A stretch of DNA of 64,000 nt, from positions 468,017 through 532,016 of the forward strand of contig JADLZK010004634.1 in the NCBI GenBank assembly GCA_015847255.1, given 5' to 3'. The notes below the pieces were generated by a model. That model made no database searches. It had not been told where the DNA came from and saw nothing but the letters and a program-made list of their open reading frames with translations. The position numbers were made by a program, and so were the translations under genes. The DNA is from Hyparrhenia diplandra (taxonomy: Eukaryota > Streptophyta > Magnoliopsida > Poales > Poaceae). Shown piece by piece: positions 12,109-24,398 of the stretch; the first letter of the stretch is position 1, and each line of letters begins with the position of its first letter.

Positions 12109-12239
12109 CCCCTCCATTTCAAAGTACAAGATGTTTTAATTTTCTAACATTTTTTTGCTATACATATGTCTGGATACATAATGATAAAATCAATTGTATT
12201 CTAAAAAATTCTAATGTTTTATAATTTGGAATGAGGGAG
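12109..12239. mobile_element. Stowaway-like MITE
   Basis: The 131-bp AT-rich element is flanked by TA dinucleotides. Its ends, CCCCTCCATTTCAAAG and TTTGGAATGAGGGAG, are inverted copies typical of Stowaway elements in grasses. It lies upstream of PRT1. Confidence 0.7.
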
Positions 12240-13252
12240 TAGCAAATTATGTTCCTGGTTCAATTACGTGTGGTTATCAATTGTTGTATATCCCTAAAAA
12301 CTCAGAATGATTGTACTCTTTTAATTAAAAAACGTAAATACCTAATAAGATTTTAAAATTAAATCACAAAAAGTGTTTCTAAACTTTTCGACATAGTTGC
12401 ACCTGCAAGGTAATTAATAGAGGGAGTTTCATCAGATGTGAGAAAGAGTTTCATTCCCATAAAACTCTTGATAATCCATTCTAGTAGTTCTCGTCCTAGA
12501 TAACGTGCATTGAGACTTACATTTAATTAGCAGTTAATAGATCAAACATGGCCTTAATCCATAACTGATGGAAAATAGAACCACCTTCACTAACCACAGG
12601 AGTATTCCCTTGTTTGCTTGTTGGCTACAGTGCTACACAACCCGCACGCATTTTTTTTTTTTTTTATTCACAATAGCATCCCTTGTCCTTCGAAACATCT
12701 CCTTGCTTGCCACTTCACGTCTTCCCTATACTCGCTGGCCATAAATGAGTCATGACCATATATCTCGGTTGCCTAAAAAAATTCTCAAACACCTAGCCGA
12801 AGATACGAGGAAGGCAAGCACCAAAGAATATAACATCACGATAAGGTTGCTCTGTCAGCAAACTTGAGTAATTCGCGCATTTGCTAAATCCCAATAACTG
12901 TCTAAAGTTTTTTTTTTTGGGACAAAAATAACTGTCTAAAGTTAACTTGGCAATAACATTTCTGCTTTTTTACCACACACAAAAACAGAGGATAGGGTGG
13001 CGGGCTCGTGGCTCGACTCAGTGATTCTGCATAGCGCTACCGAGGCTGTTGTTTTACACTGTTAATATAGGAGGACTATACTATATCCTATCCTAGCCAA
13101 GTGATGTAAGTACAATACACCTGTACAAGAGACGACTCGCGTCTATAAAGATAAAGATGTGTCGCTGTCAATTTATACATAGTAGTGGGTATCCTTTGGA
13201 AAGACTCGGATAGGGATAGCGACCCGACGCGACCTGCTGATGAATCGATCTA
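12240..13252. other. intergenic
   Basis: AT-rich sequence with no recognisable gene or RNA. It contains the short poly-T retro-insertion listed separately and a T16 run at about 12651-12666. Confidence 0.5.
12893..12943 (-). mobile_element. ultra-short poly(T) retro-insertion with 17-bp TSD
   Basis: AATAACTGTCTAAAGTT occurs at 12893-12909 and again at 12927-12943. The 17 bases between them are a T run followed by GGGACAAA, i.e. a minus-strand insert ending in poly(A). The perfect 17-bp duplication supports a target-primed reverse-transcription event that kept only the last few bases of its template. Confidence 0.75.
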
Positions 13253-13465
13253 CTCCCTCCGTCCCTTTGCACCTTGGATTCCATACCATCTTATTCGACG
13301 CTTCGTTTTATTCAAATTTTTTGCACAAATATAATTTATTTTGTTACGACTTATTTTATCAACGAAGATACTTGAATATTGATTAATTTATTTTATGATT
13401 TGTAAAAATATTTTGAATAAAAGGATGGTCAAACATGAAGTTTAAAAGTCTAAAAAACTGCATGA
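13253..13465. mobile_element. Stowaway-like MITE, one clear end
   Basis: TA followed by CTCCCTCCGTCCCTTTG marks the left terminus. The interior has an imperfect palindrome (TTTTATTCAAATTTTTTGCA and AAAAATATTTTGAATAAAA). I could not fix the right end precisely. Confidence 0.55.
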
Positions 13466-15247
13466 AACCCCCATCATCCCCCATCCGCACTAAACGAAAG
13501 TCTTGGCCTTGTTTAGATGACTAAAATTTCTAACCTTTTTCCCACTTTCTCTCCATCACATCACATTAAATACATCAAAAGACATATATTTAGAGTATTA
13601 AATGTAGGTAAAAAAATAACTAATTATACGGTTTAGATGTACATTGCAAGGACGATTCTTTTGAGCCTAGTTACGCCATGGTAGATAATATTTACCACTT
13701 TAACTTTCATCTCGAAACGCGTCTACCGCATTGGTGCGATGTGACGTTTGGTTCCAATTTTTAGCCATCTAAGACTATCCGCACTCATGTTTCTCTATTT
13801 ACTCCCTCTATACATCCTGGGGATCAAGATTCTCTCCTTTACGGTGTTATCTCCCCGCACCCATCCTTCTTTTATATCTCTACTCTATACCAAACTAAGA
13901 ACAATGGGGCCCATTTATAATTTTATTTTAATATATTCATGTGTGATCTTGTTTTGAAGAATTTATTGAAACAAATTTAATGGTGTAATCGGAATTCAAT
14001 TTGGTGTTGTGATTTGTGAGTTATAATCGTTTTTAGTTACATAAATAGTGGGCCCCGCAGTTGCATGTTCTCACCTCCCACCTCTCTCTCCCACGGGCGC
14101 GACAGCATCTCCGCCAAAGTACGCCCGCGCAGGCGCTAGGAATACCGGGAGGGGGTGTCTTGGGGTGCGCAACGTAAACTTTACCGTGCCCCGCTGCAGC
14201 AATTTGTTCCGGTACCTGCTCCTCCAGTAAGCTATAACGTGCACCGCTGCAGACAGTCTAAACAAGGCCGGTGGCATGAGCGGCGCCGCCGCCAGCCACG
14301 GCCGCCCACTGCACGGGATCGATGCTGCAGCTACAACAGCAGGTGAGGCGAGAGAGAGAAAAAAAAAAACGCTCTGCAAGTCTCACGCGGCCACGCGTAT
14401 GATTGACTGGCACGATGCTGGCTGGATGCGCCATGCCGCTGTACTCTGCGTAGCGTGCACCACACACCCACGTTGGCACAGCTGCTACTCACATACTACA
14501 CTCCGTATTTTCAATTGCGTACGTACTAGCACTATTTTTCGGGTCGTTGTTCTTCAACGAAATCATTTGACCGTTTCTACGGCTACAGCAATTGTAGTAA
14601 GCGTACTTTTAAATGACAGGTTTAACTAAGCAAAAAAATGGTAAACACAGTCCTAATGCTAAAAGATAGGTAGTTTTATGTCTACCTATTAATTTATATA
14701 TGGACAACATACATAGAAATTATGTTTACAGTCGATTTTTTTTTCTTTTCATTTACATGTGTTCTCTCTCCATCATCTACTTTATCTCTTTGTGTCTTTT
14801 CCTTCTAGTGTAGACATAGTTTCTTATCTAAGAACCTATTTGGCTTCTTCACTAGTTTCACGAGTTGTTTGAAGTTGTTGGTGTAAAATAGGTACTTTTG
14901 CAAACAACTTCACATGTAAAGCTCCTAAAAACAATCACGCAAAAGGTTGTATGGAAGATGAAGCTGAAAATAGTGGTTTCTCCCACTCACAATTGCATTT
15001 GCACTGGCACGGGTGGGGCGTGGGGGGCGCGGGGAACGACCAAGAGGCGCCCTTATGGAGCTTGAGCATGGTTGGGCACATGCCACCGGGGCTATGGGCG
15101 CCATGAACTTAGCATTATGTTCGCTTGAACTTATTAGCCATAGTAGAATCAAACGACTTATCCAATCACGTAAAACCACCATCCAAAAAGCTCTAACTCT
15201 ATCATAATGGAGACCACTTCATGGTTTCTTGACTGAGACTGCACACT
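13466..15247. other. intergenic
   Basis: No gene is recognised. The stretch 14050-14480 is GC-richer with several short open frames, none showing a domain. The rest is AT-rich and MITE-like in composition. Confidence 0.5.
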
Positions 15248-15365
15248 AGGGCTGTTTGGAACGAAGGAAAGGAAAACACGTAAAAGGAAAAAAAACACAT
15301 GAATGGGGTGTAGGTGTTGTTGGATAATGAGGAGGAAGGGAAAAACACAGGAAACATATATATAT

Positions 15366-16160
15366 AGGGGTGTTTGGAACACAGGATTCCTAAAACATGG
15401 GTTGTGATTAAGGTGATGAGCACTTGTTTTATTATTCAAATACTTGTTATTACACCTTCAAATTTTAAGCTGTTACCAAATAAACATATGTAGGACTATA
15501 TCACAGGAATCATAAAACATGGAAATGGTAAGAGAATTATAATAGCAAGTGATAAATTCAATTAAACACATGCGTATTCTCCTCTAGCTCCCTTACCTGT
15601 GGGGCCCATGATCCATGGACTCAATCCAGCAGCCACGGAAGGTGTATCACATGGAAGGTGTATCACATCCTTATCCTCTCCGGCGTTCTCGTCCTCATCC
15701 AAGAAAAACTGTCTTCTCCGTTGCTTCTCTCTACTCTCTCTCTCTCATCCTCGTGCATAGCCGAGCCGGTTGCAGGAGGTTAGTGCCGAGCGGCGGAGCG
15801 CGACGACCAGCGAGCTCCCGAACACGAACATGCCCTCCACCTAAGGCTGCTGCTTTTTTGTTTCCCCGCCGCCTTGCCGCCACAGCAGCTCGCACCCATG
15901 CACGGTGATGATTTGGGCGAGTTCGTGGCGATCGCGGCGATTCGGTGCGGCATTGCGGCTTGTGGCACCACAAAGTTAGATTCGGCGACGAAGATCGATT
16001 CCCTTGGGTCAGGGTGGATGTTTTATTTCATGTGTTTTGCACATCAAGCATTCCCTTTCTTTCATCGTTCCTCCGTTCCAAACGCGTCCGTGCGATTCCT
16101 TTCCTCTGGAAACTTTTCCTCCAAAATTCCCGTGAAAAACCTGTGTTCCAAACGCCCCCT
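15366..16160. mobile_element. TIR element carrying a GC-rich, gene-like core
   Basis: AGGGGTGTTTGGAACACAGG at 15366-15385 is the inverted copy, one mismatch, of the sequence at 16140-16160 (CCTGTGTTCCAAACGCCCCC). A related pair sits at 15248 (GGGCTGTTTGGAACGAAGG) and 16070-16089 (CCTCCGTTCCAAACGCGTCC), so each end carries the motif twice. The core (15700-15960) is GC-rich and holds short open frames without a recognised domain, plus a tandem GGAAGGTGTATCACAT at about 15637-15668. No transposase is seen, so it is a non-autonomous DNA element. I could not establish a target duplication. Confidence 0.6.
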
Positions 16161-16347
16161 AAGTACTTAGCATTACTCGAAACAAATGCTGGGTCCCGCG
16201 TCATTGTTGATTTCGTCCATGATTGTCCATACTTCAATGTGTGTTTGTACCAGCAAATGCTGCTGCCTAACACTGGCCTAGGTGATGTACAGATGTATAG
16301 CCGGCAAAGCTTTCATCAAACAATAAAAGAATATAAAGCTTTCCGAA

Positions 16348-16393
16348 ATATAGTGCAGAGTCTTTTTTTTTTAGCATTATATAGTGCAGAGTC
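16348..16393 (-). mobile_element. ultra-short poly(T) retro-insertion with 15-bp TSD
   Basis: ATATAGTGCAGAGTC is present at 16348-16362 and 16379-16393, flanking the 16 bases TTTTTTTTTTAGCATT. Same architecture as the other short poly(A)/(T) insertions in this window. Confidence 0.75.
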
Positions 16394-18829
16394 GAAACTA
16401 GTAGTATGACCCACCTGACAGCTGCTAAAAATTCGATCGAGTGTTCGAGCGCGGTCGGCGGGCCTGCCACTCGGCCGGCCATCACGATGGGTGTCGATGG
16501 CTTGGTCAGAGTTTTTTGCCCCCGAAATCCTATTTTAGTATCGTTCATTCAGAATCGATGGTAATAACAATTCAGAATGGAAGTTGTTTCGTCGAAAGGG
16601 AAGCATGAAACCACTGATACAACCCCGCTAGCTGCGTGACAAGTCCAACCGTATTTAAATGTGAACCAAACCAGCACACTTCCATCAGCGCAGGTGGCAG
16701 GCCAGGCACATCACTGCGTCCCCATCCAAGTATCCAACAGTCACCCAACCGAATGGTCCGCCGAATCGACGATTTCTACTAGCCTAGGCGTAGCCGAGAG
16801 CCGCCCCTTTCACCGGCCAATGAACCAACCCATTTGATGCCGAGCACATTTTGTCTCCTCGACGAGGGCTACGAAGTTATTTATCCACGCAGAAAAGTTA
16901 GGCGTCCGTGTGCATGAACAGTTTTGAACACTGCTGCACCTGCACGTCGTTTGCAAGAGCAAAACCCTAGTGACCTGGTTTATCAATTATTTTATGTTTA
17001 GTTCATCTGAAATTTGGTACAGTAGTATTTTTTTTTTTTTTTGTCTTTTTTTAGTAATTGTTGTTTACCATTGCTAATTTAACTTGAAACTTAAAAGATT
17101 TATCGAATCTAGATTTAAAAGATTCGTCGCACAAAGTAAATCTAAACTATGTGATTAATTATTTTGTTACTTATATTTAATACTTTATGCATGGGGCAAA
17201 ATATTTGATGCGACGGAAAATCACAAAGGATGTAAACACAGCTACAGTGTGCTTTCCCACTTGCTTGTATAAAAGGCAGAAAAGAGCAGGCATGGTTATT
17301 TCGCACCCATTCTTCAATTGCGCTTGCTTTGTCGTAGGCCTACGCGTCCTCCCCCCGTCCTCCTCTACCGGCCTGTTACGTCGCTGTCGGACAAGAGCCG
17401 AGGGGCAAGGCCAACCATGCAAGGCACCACCATTCCTCTAGTCTAGTCCTGTGGAAGCAACGGGGTGCTCTGTGCGGTCCGGTGGTCTTGCCGCGTGCTG
17501 CCCCGACGCAAACGGAAAAAGATTGTTCAAATCGTCTCAGCAAAAGAAGACTTTGAGTCACTAGGGTGGCAATGGCACACCGGCCAAAAGCCGAGTAGAT
17601 TCATTGCTTTGCTTGCGCCCGAGGTGAAGAGCCTTTGGTAAAAGAGATGGTGTTACTTGGCCGAATCTGCTAGCTAGGTAGCTTCAAGGCCATCATCTAT
17701 CTGTTCCGAACAGCTGAAGAGCTTGTTTAATAAGTGTATATAAACCGGTAATTTGAAACCATGCATATAGACTTTCACTTTGTAAACCTGATTGTAGTAT
17801 AAACAGAAACAAATAAAACACGGAAGTTTCCTTCGGTTGACTACGCATAGTTTAGCTTCGTGGCGGCTGCCGCGGCATTGTCAAAGCGCAGAGCGGACCA
17901 TTGAACTGAATTATTTGCAGCTTCTATGAACGTGGAACACAGACTATCTCATTAGTGGAACAAGAAGAATGAGAACAGAGAAGACTGGACCATCAACTGC
18001 TACAGTTTTTCATTTTTTGGGACCAAACTACCAAAGTCACCATTTACAATTAAAAACTACCAGAAATGGTACTAGTAATAGACTCTGTTTGAAATGGCTA
18101 GCTACTAAGAGCAGCACTAACAGATAAAAAATAACTCAAGCCTATAAACTGTTTTGAACTATTCAAACACCCAAGTCATGCAAAACTATTAGCTGGCTTC
18201 CTCCATCTATTACAGCTTATAAAAAAGTTCACCCAAGAGGACTTGGTATCTGCTGGAGATCAGATAATTAATAACCACCTACTGTGTGAACCTTTGGATG
18301 GAACGAAGGATCGATCGAATGCCTTCCGAAACCAGACAGACATAGTAACGTCTGCAGAAGAGGAAGAACTCAAGATGGAAAGCAACCAACCGTATTTATT
18401 GCTCAACGAAACAAGGAGCAAACACCACACCGAAGGAGATGAGAGACGTGTGCAAGCAAAGCAAGAGGCCGATCATCCTGTAAACTGCCCGGCATCCTTT
18501 CCACCAAATACAGGACCATGCATTTGGATTTAATCACAGAAAGCATTCATGGTGCCAAATTAATACTTACTGGTAAAAGTAACAGGCATTTCTTAAGCTA
18601 CTACCAAAGCATTATCATGTACTACTAGTAGTATTTACAACGACGGTGGGTGGATTCATCCATTCATCCACGCCATGCTTCACAGGTTTTGCCGATGCAG
18701 AGGATTGATTTCAGCGGGGGAGAAAATGTGAACCGACGCAGCAAAAGCTAAGAGCAGTAGTAGTAATGCTACAGTCCCCCATCCGACACAACTATCACTA
18801 ATTTTCTGATAAGCGGAGTTGATTTACTA
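16394..18829. other. intergenic
   Basis: No gene, RNA or complete element is recognised. A long T run with GTC lies at about 17026-17050. The 17180-17560 stretch has short overlapping open frames on both strands, which I read as chance. The last 250 bases may include the 3' UTR of the next gene. Confidence 0.5.
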
Positions 18830-19014
18830 CTAATTACCACATGAAAATCCTGAAGGGAAGGGAATGAAAGACAGAGAAATGACAAACCCGCCTGCTATGT
18901 CCAAAAGCAACGGTTCCTCTGATCGGTCGGTCGTCTCCGAGGCGGAGCAGTAGCCTTGTAGGCAATGCGGCCATGCCCAGCGCGCATCCAACCTCCAGCG
19001 GCATGACCGCCCGG

Positions 19015-19483
19015 TCACTCCTTGATGCGCAGCCAGCTTCCGAGCTGCGATGGGTTGAAGACGCCGGGGATGCGGGCTCCGCCCGCCATAAGCAGCCGCG
19101 AAACCTCCGCGTAGCGCCTGCTCGGCTCGGGGACAGGAGCGGGGGCAGGATCCTTCTCCTTCAGGCGGGGTGGCTCCAGCCTCCGCTCGCCAAGGAGCGT
19201 GCCGCACCGCAGGAACTCGTGCGCCAGGTACCCGGCTAGCAGCTTGTTGCCGCCGACCTGGCCCCCGGCTGAGGAGCGGCTGCGGTGGCTTGGCGCCAAA
19301 CCTCACCGCCGGGCGGTCCGCCTTGACGCCGCGCGGGTCGGCCCTAGCGAACGACGGCGGCGGTTGCCGCTGGAGCAGCACCGCCTGCTCCGATGGCGAC
19401 GACACCGAGGGGTACGATGGGTAGTAGTACTCCCCGCGCTCCTTCCGCTTCCCGAGGAAGCCACCGCCACGTGGCGCCTGCAT
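19015..19483 (-). CDS. small plant protein of unknown function, one frame break
   Basis: The ATG at 19483 opens MQAPRGGGFLGKRKERGEYY, followed by a proline- and serine-rich middle. After a one-base shift near 19260-19300 the reading continues in the next frame with GGNKLLAGYLAHEFLRCGTL, a basic helix (RLKEKDPAPAPVPEPSRRYA) and a C terminus ending at a stop at 19015. Both halves look like one conserved angiosperm family of about 155 residues that I recall only as uncharacterised, so I give no function. The frame break is a single extra base in a GC-rich stretch and may be a sequencing error. The minus-strand frame also stays open upstream of the ATG to about 19738, probably transcribed 5' UTR. 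A TATA box lies at 19828-19835. Confidence 0.6.
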
Positions 19484-19827
19484 CGCCGCGTGGATCGACA
19501 GCTCGACGGCCTGGATGCGCCTGCTCGCCAAGCCACAGACGGAATCGCCCGACGGCGACTGCTGGTGGTGGTGGTGGGACACGAAAATAGTAGAGGAGAT
19601 ATTAGGAAGCGGTTGAGCCGGAGAAACAGGAGGAAGGAAGGCGTGGGGCGTGGGTCCCGCCGTGCAGGGGGCACTTCCGTAATTTGACGCACGGAATTCA
19701 AACGCAATGGAATCGCTTGGAAGGGGAGACAGAGGCAAGAGGGCGGGTGTGGCCGATGGGAAGGGGAGCGCGGAATGAATGGGGCGCGGAGGGGTGTGCA
19801 GGGGCCGGGAGAGGGAGTGCGTGGTTG

Positions 19828-19835
19828 TATATATA
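19828..19835 (-). promoter_or_regulatory. TATA box of the 19.0-kb minus-strand gene
   Basis: TATATATA in a GC-rich setting, about 350 bp upstream of the ATG at 19483. Transcription would start near 19800, giving a leader of roughly 320 bp. Confidence 0.5.
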
Positions 19836-20140
19836 CGCAGTCGGGTGATCTCCGCCCATTGGGTTTCCTATAAATAACAAATCTGCCATCGCGTTCTGGA
19901 TGGAGTTTGGACCTGTACGGCAGCTGTGCAGAGCCGCAGAGGTGGTTTTATTGTTGTGGGCTCTTAGCCAACGAATCAGGGTAGAATCGTAATTGTGTCC
20001 GGGCACCTCTTGGGTTGGCCTCGTGCAGCGATAGAGGGCCTGGACTGACACTGAGGTCCAAAAGACCATAAAGAAGTTTGATTCGCAGTAACTGAGGATC
20101 AATAAGCGACTTTATTATGAGTTTAGACCCAAGACATAGG

Positions 20141-20700
20141 CCTTGTTTGGTTCAGCTTATGCTTAGATTTTAAGCCAATAAGCGAAAAAATCCCGCCAAA
20201 CACCTCGCTTATTTCTCAATTATAATCTAAGCATAAGCGGTCGATTCTCACATTTGTATTGCTTAAACTTAAGCGAGGTTTCAGTCGCGTTTCCAAATAA
20301 TCGAGCACCCGGAGGCCTCGCCCCCGGCGAACGGCACCACCCGCTTCGCCCACGGAGGCCTTGCCCGCGCGGCGGCACCTGCTCGTGCCGGCGGCCTCGC
20401 CCGGCGGGCGGAAGCGGCGCCCGCTTCGTGCCGGCGGCCTCGCCGCGACGGGCCGGGCTGCGCTGGCGAGCCATACCCGCTTCAGCGCCCGGCGGGGCGA
20501 GCGGCGCCCGCGCGGCACGTGGCGGCGCTCGCGCTTCGAGCGGCGCCCATCCGGCGACGGCGCCCCTGGCCATGGATTTGCAATGAAAAAAAATCAGGAT
20601 ATCCAAACACTTTGCGATGGATTTTTCCCACAGCGGCTTATTTGAAAATCTCGCTCATAAGCTGCGAGGGTTCCAAAACTCGGTGCCCAAACGGGGCCAT
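20141..20700. mobile_element. TIR element with GC-rich repetitive core
   Basis: The left end reads GGCCTTGTTTGGTTCAGCTT and the right end CCCAAACGGGGCC, a diverged inverted pair. Near the left end a hairpin pairs 20155-20186 with 20207-20238 (GCTTATGCTTAGATT against AATCTAAGCATAAGC). The core, about 20310-20560, is over 75% G+C by eye. It repeats motifs such as CGGCCTCGCC and GCGGCGCCCG in imperfect copies. Open frames run through it on both strands because stop codons are rare in such sequence; I do not count them as genes. Confidence 0.55.
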
Positions 20701-21912
20701 ATTTAAAGAGTAAATTTGTTGTGGAGAGAACAGCGTGCCCGCGGCGTCCACGTCGTCAGTTTCCGCGGGCCGCGTGATCTCGACCATCGACATTTCCGGC
20801 CGGTTGACCTCGCGCCGTCATCGGACGTCGCGACGAGGGCCTGGCGTCTTCCGAGCGCGTAGCGGCGTCGTCGTCGTTCGCTTTGACGCATGGAGCTGGA
20901 TGCGGCGGCGTTGTCGCCTCCCCTGTTGGTTGGTTCCTCTAGACCCGGTTGTCAGTCGAAGAAGCGTTGGTGAGTTCGGTGTAGGGCGCTGTCGTCCGTC
21001 CATTGGTTGTGGAAGCCCGGTCCCATGTGTCGGTTGCCGTAGAGAGCCAGCGTCTGGGCGCCAGGCGTCGTGGGGCGCTCGTACCCGCTGCGTGGCCCAC
21101 GGTATGGTTTCCGTTGTTCTGGTACATCGTTGTCACCGTCTCGTTCGTTGGGGGCCCGTCTGCGCGGGTTTACACGCATCACCATCAGGTTGGCTGTCAA
21201 TTCGCTGTACGCGGCCATGCCTCCAGTCGACGTGTTCCTGTCCGGCCTACGTGCCTCGTCTGAACAACGCCCACCGTTGTCGCATAGACATTGGTTGCAG
21301 AATCCGGTCCCAGCTCTCAGTCACAGAAGTGTCCAGAACATTGGATTCCTCCTATACAATACCCGATGCACCCAAAAACAGCCCCTCCAATTTCACTGAC
21401 CATCGAGGCCCACTCCAATAGCCACAGCGAGGACCCATCAGTCAGTGAAATGGACATCGTCTGGTGAGCCTCCTGCCTCGCGTGCCCACAGCCACTGAGA
21501 GTTGAAGAGCACCGGGCACATCCCGTCTGCTACCCAAGTCCATGGTTTCATGTCCGCTTCGTCTGGTAAGCTCTTCCTCTCCTCTTCAATCATCGATTCT
21601 TCCTTTCCTTTTCTAATCTTGCATCTGATTCTCCGCTGATTCCATTTGACTCCACATCCATTGCGCAGCACAGAATCCGGCGAGCCACTACTCTCTTCCG
21701 ACGGCGGCCAAGCTGAGGTCCTTCCGCAGATCCAGTCGCTCCATCAGGTAATCGCCTTCCTGGATCTCTCTCACCCAACATTAGATCCTTCCATGCCAAT
21801 CCTACACATACGATTAGCAAGTCAAGACATTGCTTAATCAAAAAAAAAACACTAATTTTCCACATGCGTGTTTTGTAAACAGATCGGAATCTGGTCTCCT
21901 GTAGCCAGGAAC
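20701..21912. other. unassigned GC-rich stretch
   Basis: An open frame of 228 codons at 20735-21421 (plus strand) is Arg-, Cys- and Val-rich and shows no domain; overlapping frames on the other strand are equally long. I treat it as non-coding or as decayed transposon sequence. From about 21540 the sequence looks like a 5' leader with an intron leading into the next gene-like unit. Confidence 0.4.
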
Positions 21913-22557
21913 ATGGCCTCCAACACGGTACGCCCATGACTCTGCTGTACAACACTTTAGTGCTTAGAATTTGTCATAGAAATAGAACCTGCCATATGCA
22001 AGAATTCTCCTAAAGTTTCATCCCGTTTTCTTTATGTAGAACTATCAGTCTGTTCAAGGCCTAGCTGTTCTCGAAGTAGACACTCGCCTCATCCTAGCTG
22101 AACAAAAGTTTGAGTGTGCAGTTATTGCTACAAACACCTTGCCAAGCAATGTAGAACCTACTGCTAGAGATGTCCGCCTGGCCTTCTTGGCTGAATTTGA
22201 GAATCAGGCCACTCCTTCATCCATAAATAAATTCAACTCTGACTTTGTCATTCAGTTTCACGACACCGAAGAAAGAGACCTTGTCACTTCATATGGCAAA
22301 CTCAGGGAGATGGCTTTGAGATGCAGCTAAACCCCTGGGGCAATTACTATGGTGGAGTTCTTGTCGACTGGGAAACAAGAGTGACCATAGATGTGTTTGG
22401 CTTTCCACCACATGCATTTCATCCCAGCGCCATAACGCGCCCTTGCTTAGCCCATACTGCAACATCCAAACCTGTGGATTTCACAAGGCTAAAGGCATAT
22501 GTCGCGTTGGCGGCTATGCACTTAGTGTTGCATCTGTTTCTCGCTTCGGCCATCTAG
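21913..22557 (+). pseudogene. decayed two-exon gene of unknown family
   Basis: A short first exon, ATG at 21913-21927 (MASNT), ends at a GT donor. An AG acceptor at 22038-22039 opens a second exon that continues in frame through EQKFECAVIATNTLPSNVEP and onward to about 22327. There the frame breaks by one base, and the next frame continues with QLNPWGNYYGGVLVDWETRV to 22557. The W...RV..DV.GFPPHAFHP pattern resembles repetitive grass proteins of the DUF4283 type, but I would not assign it. The downstream sequence has no convincing continuation. It is either a pseudogene or an element-derived gene with a sequencing error. Confidence 0.45.
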
Positions 22558-24389
22558 CAATCCAATTCCCTACCACACGAGGTGTCCGCAATGTTGTTTT
22601 CCCTGCCGAATGAAAACCTACCCGTACAATGAAGCACCGGACCTTGAGAAGATGACGCCAGCCTCTTCGCTAATCGCTCGGTCCCTACAGAGTAAGACGC
22701 AGGTGGTTTATTTATTAATGCCTCGCTCGAGTTCTTTTTACTTAACATTACTCACACATGGCATGCTTCAAAATTATTCAAAAACAGATCCTGCTTGAGA
22801 CTATGACGGCGATGTGCTCGAGAGAGATTTGAGGAGGAGCTTGAGGGGTAAGGCACCATACTTTACCTTTGTGCTCTATACATTCTATTTCCATAACAGT
22901 ATTAATCAAAAATGTGCGGGACGAAAGGGAACGCAATGCTATGGAAGCGGCACACTCGACACTGGGGAGCATTTTGGGATTCGAGGGGCAACCACGGCAT
23001 CGCGATCATGGTTAAGTGGAAACCATTGCTCACCTTCCAAACCATCGAGGCCTAGCTGCACCAACAATATCTAATTCCTTTACCGATTTGCGGTCGACTT
23101 CAACCATGGGTCCACCGGGAGCGGACATTGGATTTAACAAGATCTCATGCACTTTTGAAGCTTGACCGTCCGGCATCCCCTTGTTTCTTGCATCATCGCC
23201 CTTTGCTTTTGTCGATTAGCTCTACGTGGTGATCCACTCCAAAGGAACATGCCGCGTTCATGCTTATGCCCAAAGCCAAAGACTCTATTCCATCCTACGG
23301 AACGTCGCGCTGCGTATGAAACGTAAAACCAGCACCCACAACGTCACCTTCCCGGCCACAATGAGGACCTATCTCTCCTTAGAAGCACCACCGCTCGACG
23401 AGGAACCTTCCCTAGATGCACCGCCATTCTCCGAAGACAACGGCTTTCGGCTTCCATGAACACGCAGTACCACCTCGCTCTAGCCATACCATACACCATA
23501 ACTCCTTACCTTGCCATTGATCACCAGCCTAAACTCGCTCTTCATTGGTGACGGTGAGCTACTTGGGTGTCCGCGGAGATATGATCGGGGAGGCCAAGGA
23601 AGACCAGATCGATGTACATTGACTTACGCCCATAAATAAACTAAACTTCGATAAATAAACGGCTCACACTATTCGCTTCTTACGCGTGTAAGAAGGAACT
23701 TGACGCTGTCGATGCACAGCCGACACCTCCGACGGCGACTATGATTACGAGGGCGAGATGCTTGAGGCGTCAATACTCACCGAGGCGACTCGACGGGAGC
23801 CCTCGCTACTGGTGACGTTGCCTGTATGCTACATAGCCATCCAAGTAAGTCGTGTCCTTTCACTACGGGTCTGAATGATGATTCCCATATAAAGAAAAAT
23901 GTAACTCCGCATTGCCATCAGCTAGTCTTACATTACGTCTTACAACAAAAAACATCCCTAGGTATAATAAACAAAAAATTAAAACATCTATACAGCTTAT
24001 AGTTACCGAATTTACTATCTTCAATAAAAATAACAAAGTCATTCATTTCAATTGCATAATCCTTGTTTTAAAATTCCTCTGTGCTTCTTGAAACTATTAC
24101 TTACTTGCTCTAAATGTTGCTATTCTACAGGCGCCTACATGCTCCTCCGGATGCCACTCATTACACCATGCCTTATAACATCCAGATGGCTTCTTCAGAC
24201 TTTTCCTCCTGTACTATCCAAACAATCTAAATAACCGTAGTACTATATGCATTGATCTGTATCCTCTTTAGCTCTGTCTGTTGTGGCTCTGTAAGAAAAT
24301 ACTATCTAAACACGTACTACTTCCAAGTGTCACGTATGATTTACATTCGGCCTATCCTCGCGCGCGCCCATGCGCGCGCCATTCACCGG
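22558..24389. other. intergenic with decayed coding-like pieces
   Basis: Short open stretches (for example 23226-23459) look protein-like but share no frame or splice pattern. From 23880 the sequence is AT-rich and non-coding. Just before 24390 is a CG-rich dyad (GCGCGCGCCCATGCGCGCGCC region, 24360-24380). Confidence 0.4.
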
Positions 24390-24398
24390 TATATATAC
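24390..24398 (+). promoter_or_regulatory. TATA box
   Basis: GTATATATAC follows a GC-rich dyad and precedes a CT-rich leader, about 260 bp before the next ATG at 24656. It would suit the decayed gene at 24.66-25.4 kb. Confidence 0.35.

Noticed and set aside
20735..21421. 228-codon open frame on the plus strand
   Set aside because: Equally long frames exist on the other strand, the composition is Arg/Cys-rich as in chance GC-rich translation, and no domain or splice signal supports it.
24360..24380. CG-rich dyad as a regulatory operator
   Set aside because: It is a short low-complexity GC alternation near a TATA box; nothing beyond symmetry supports a binding site.
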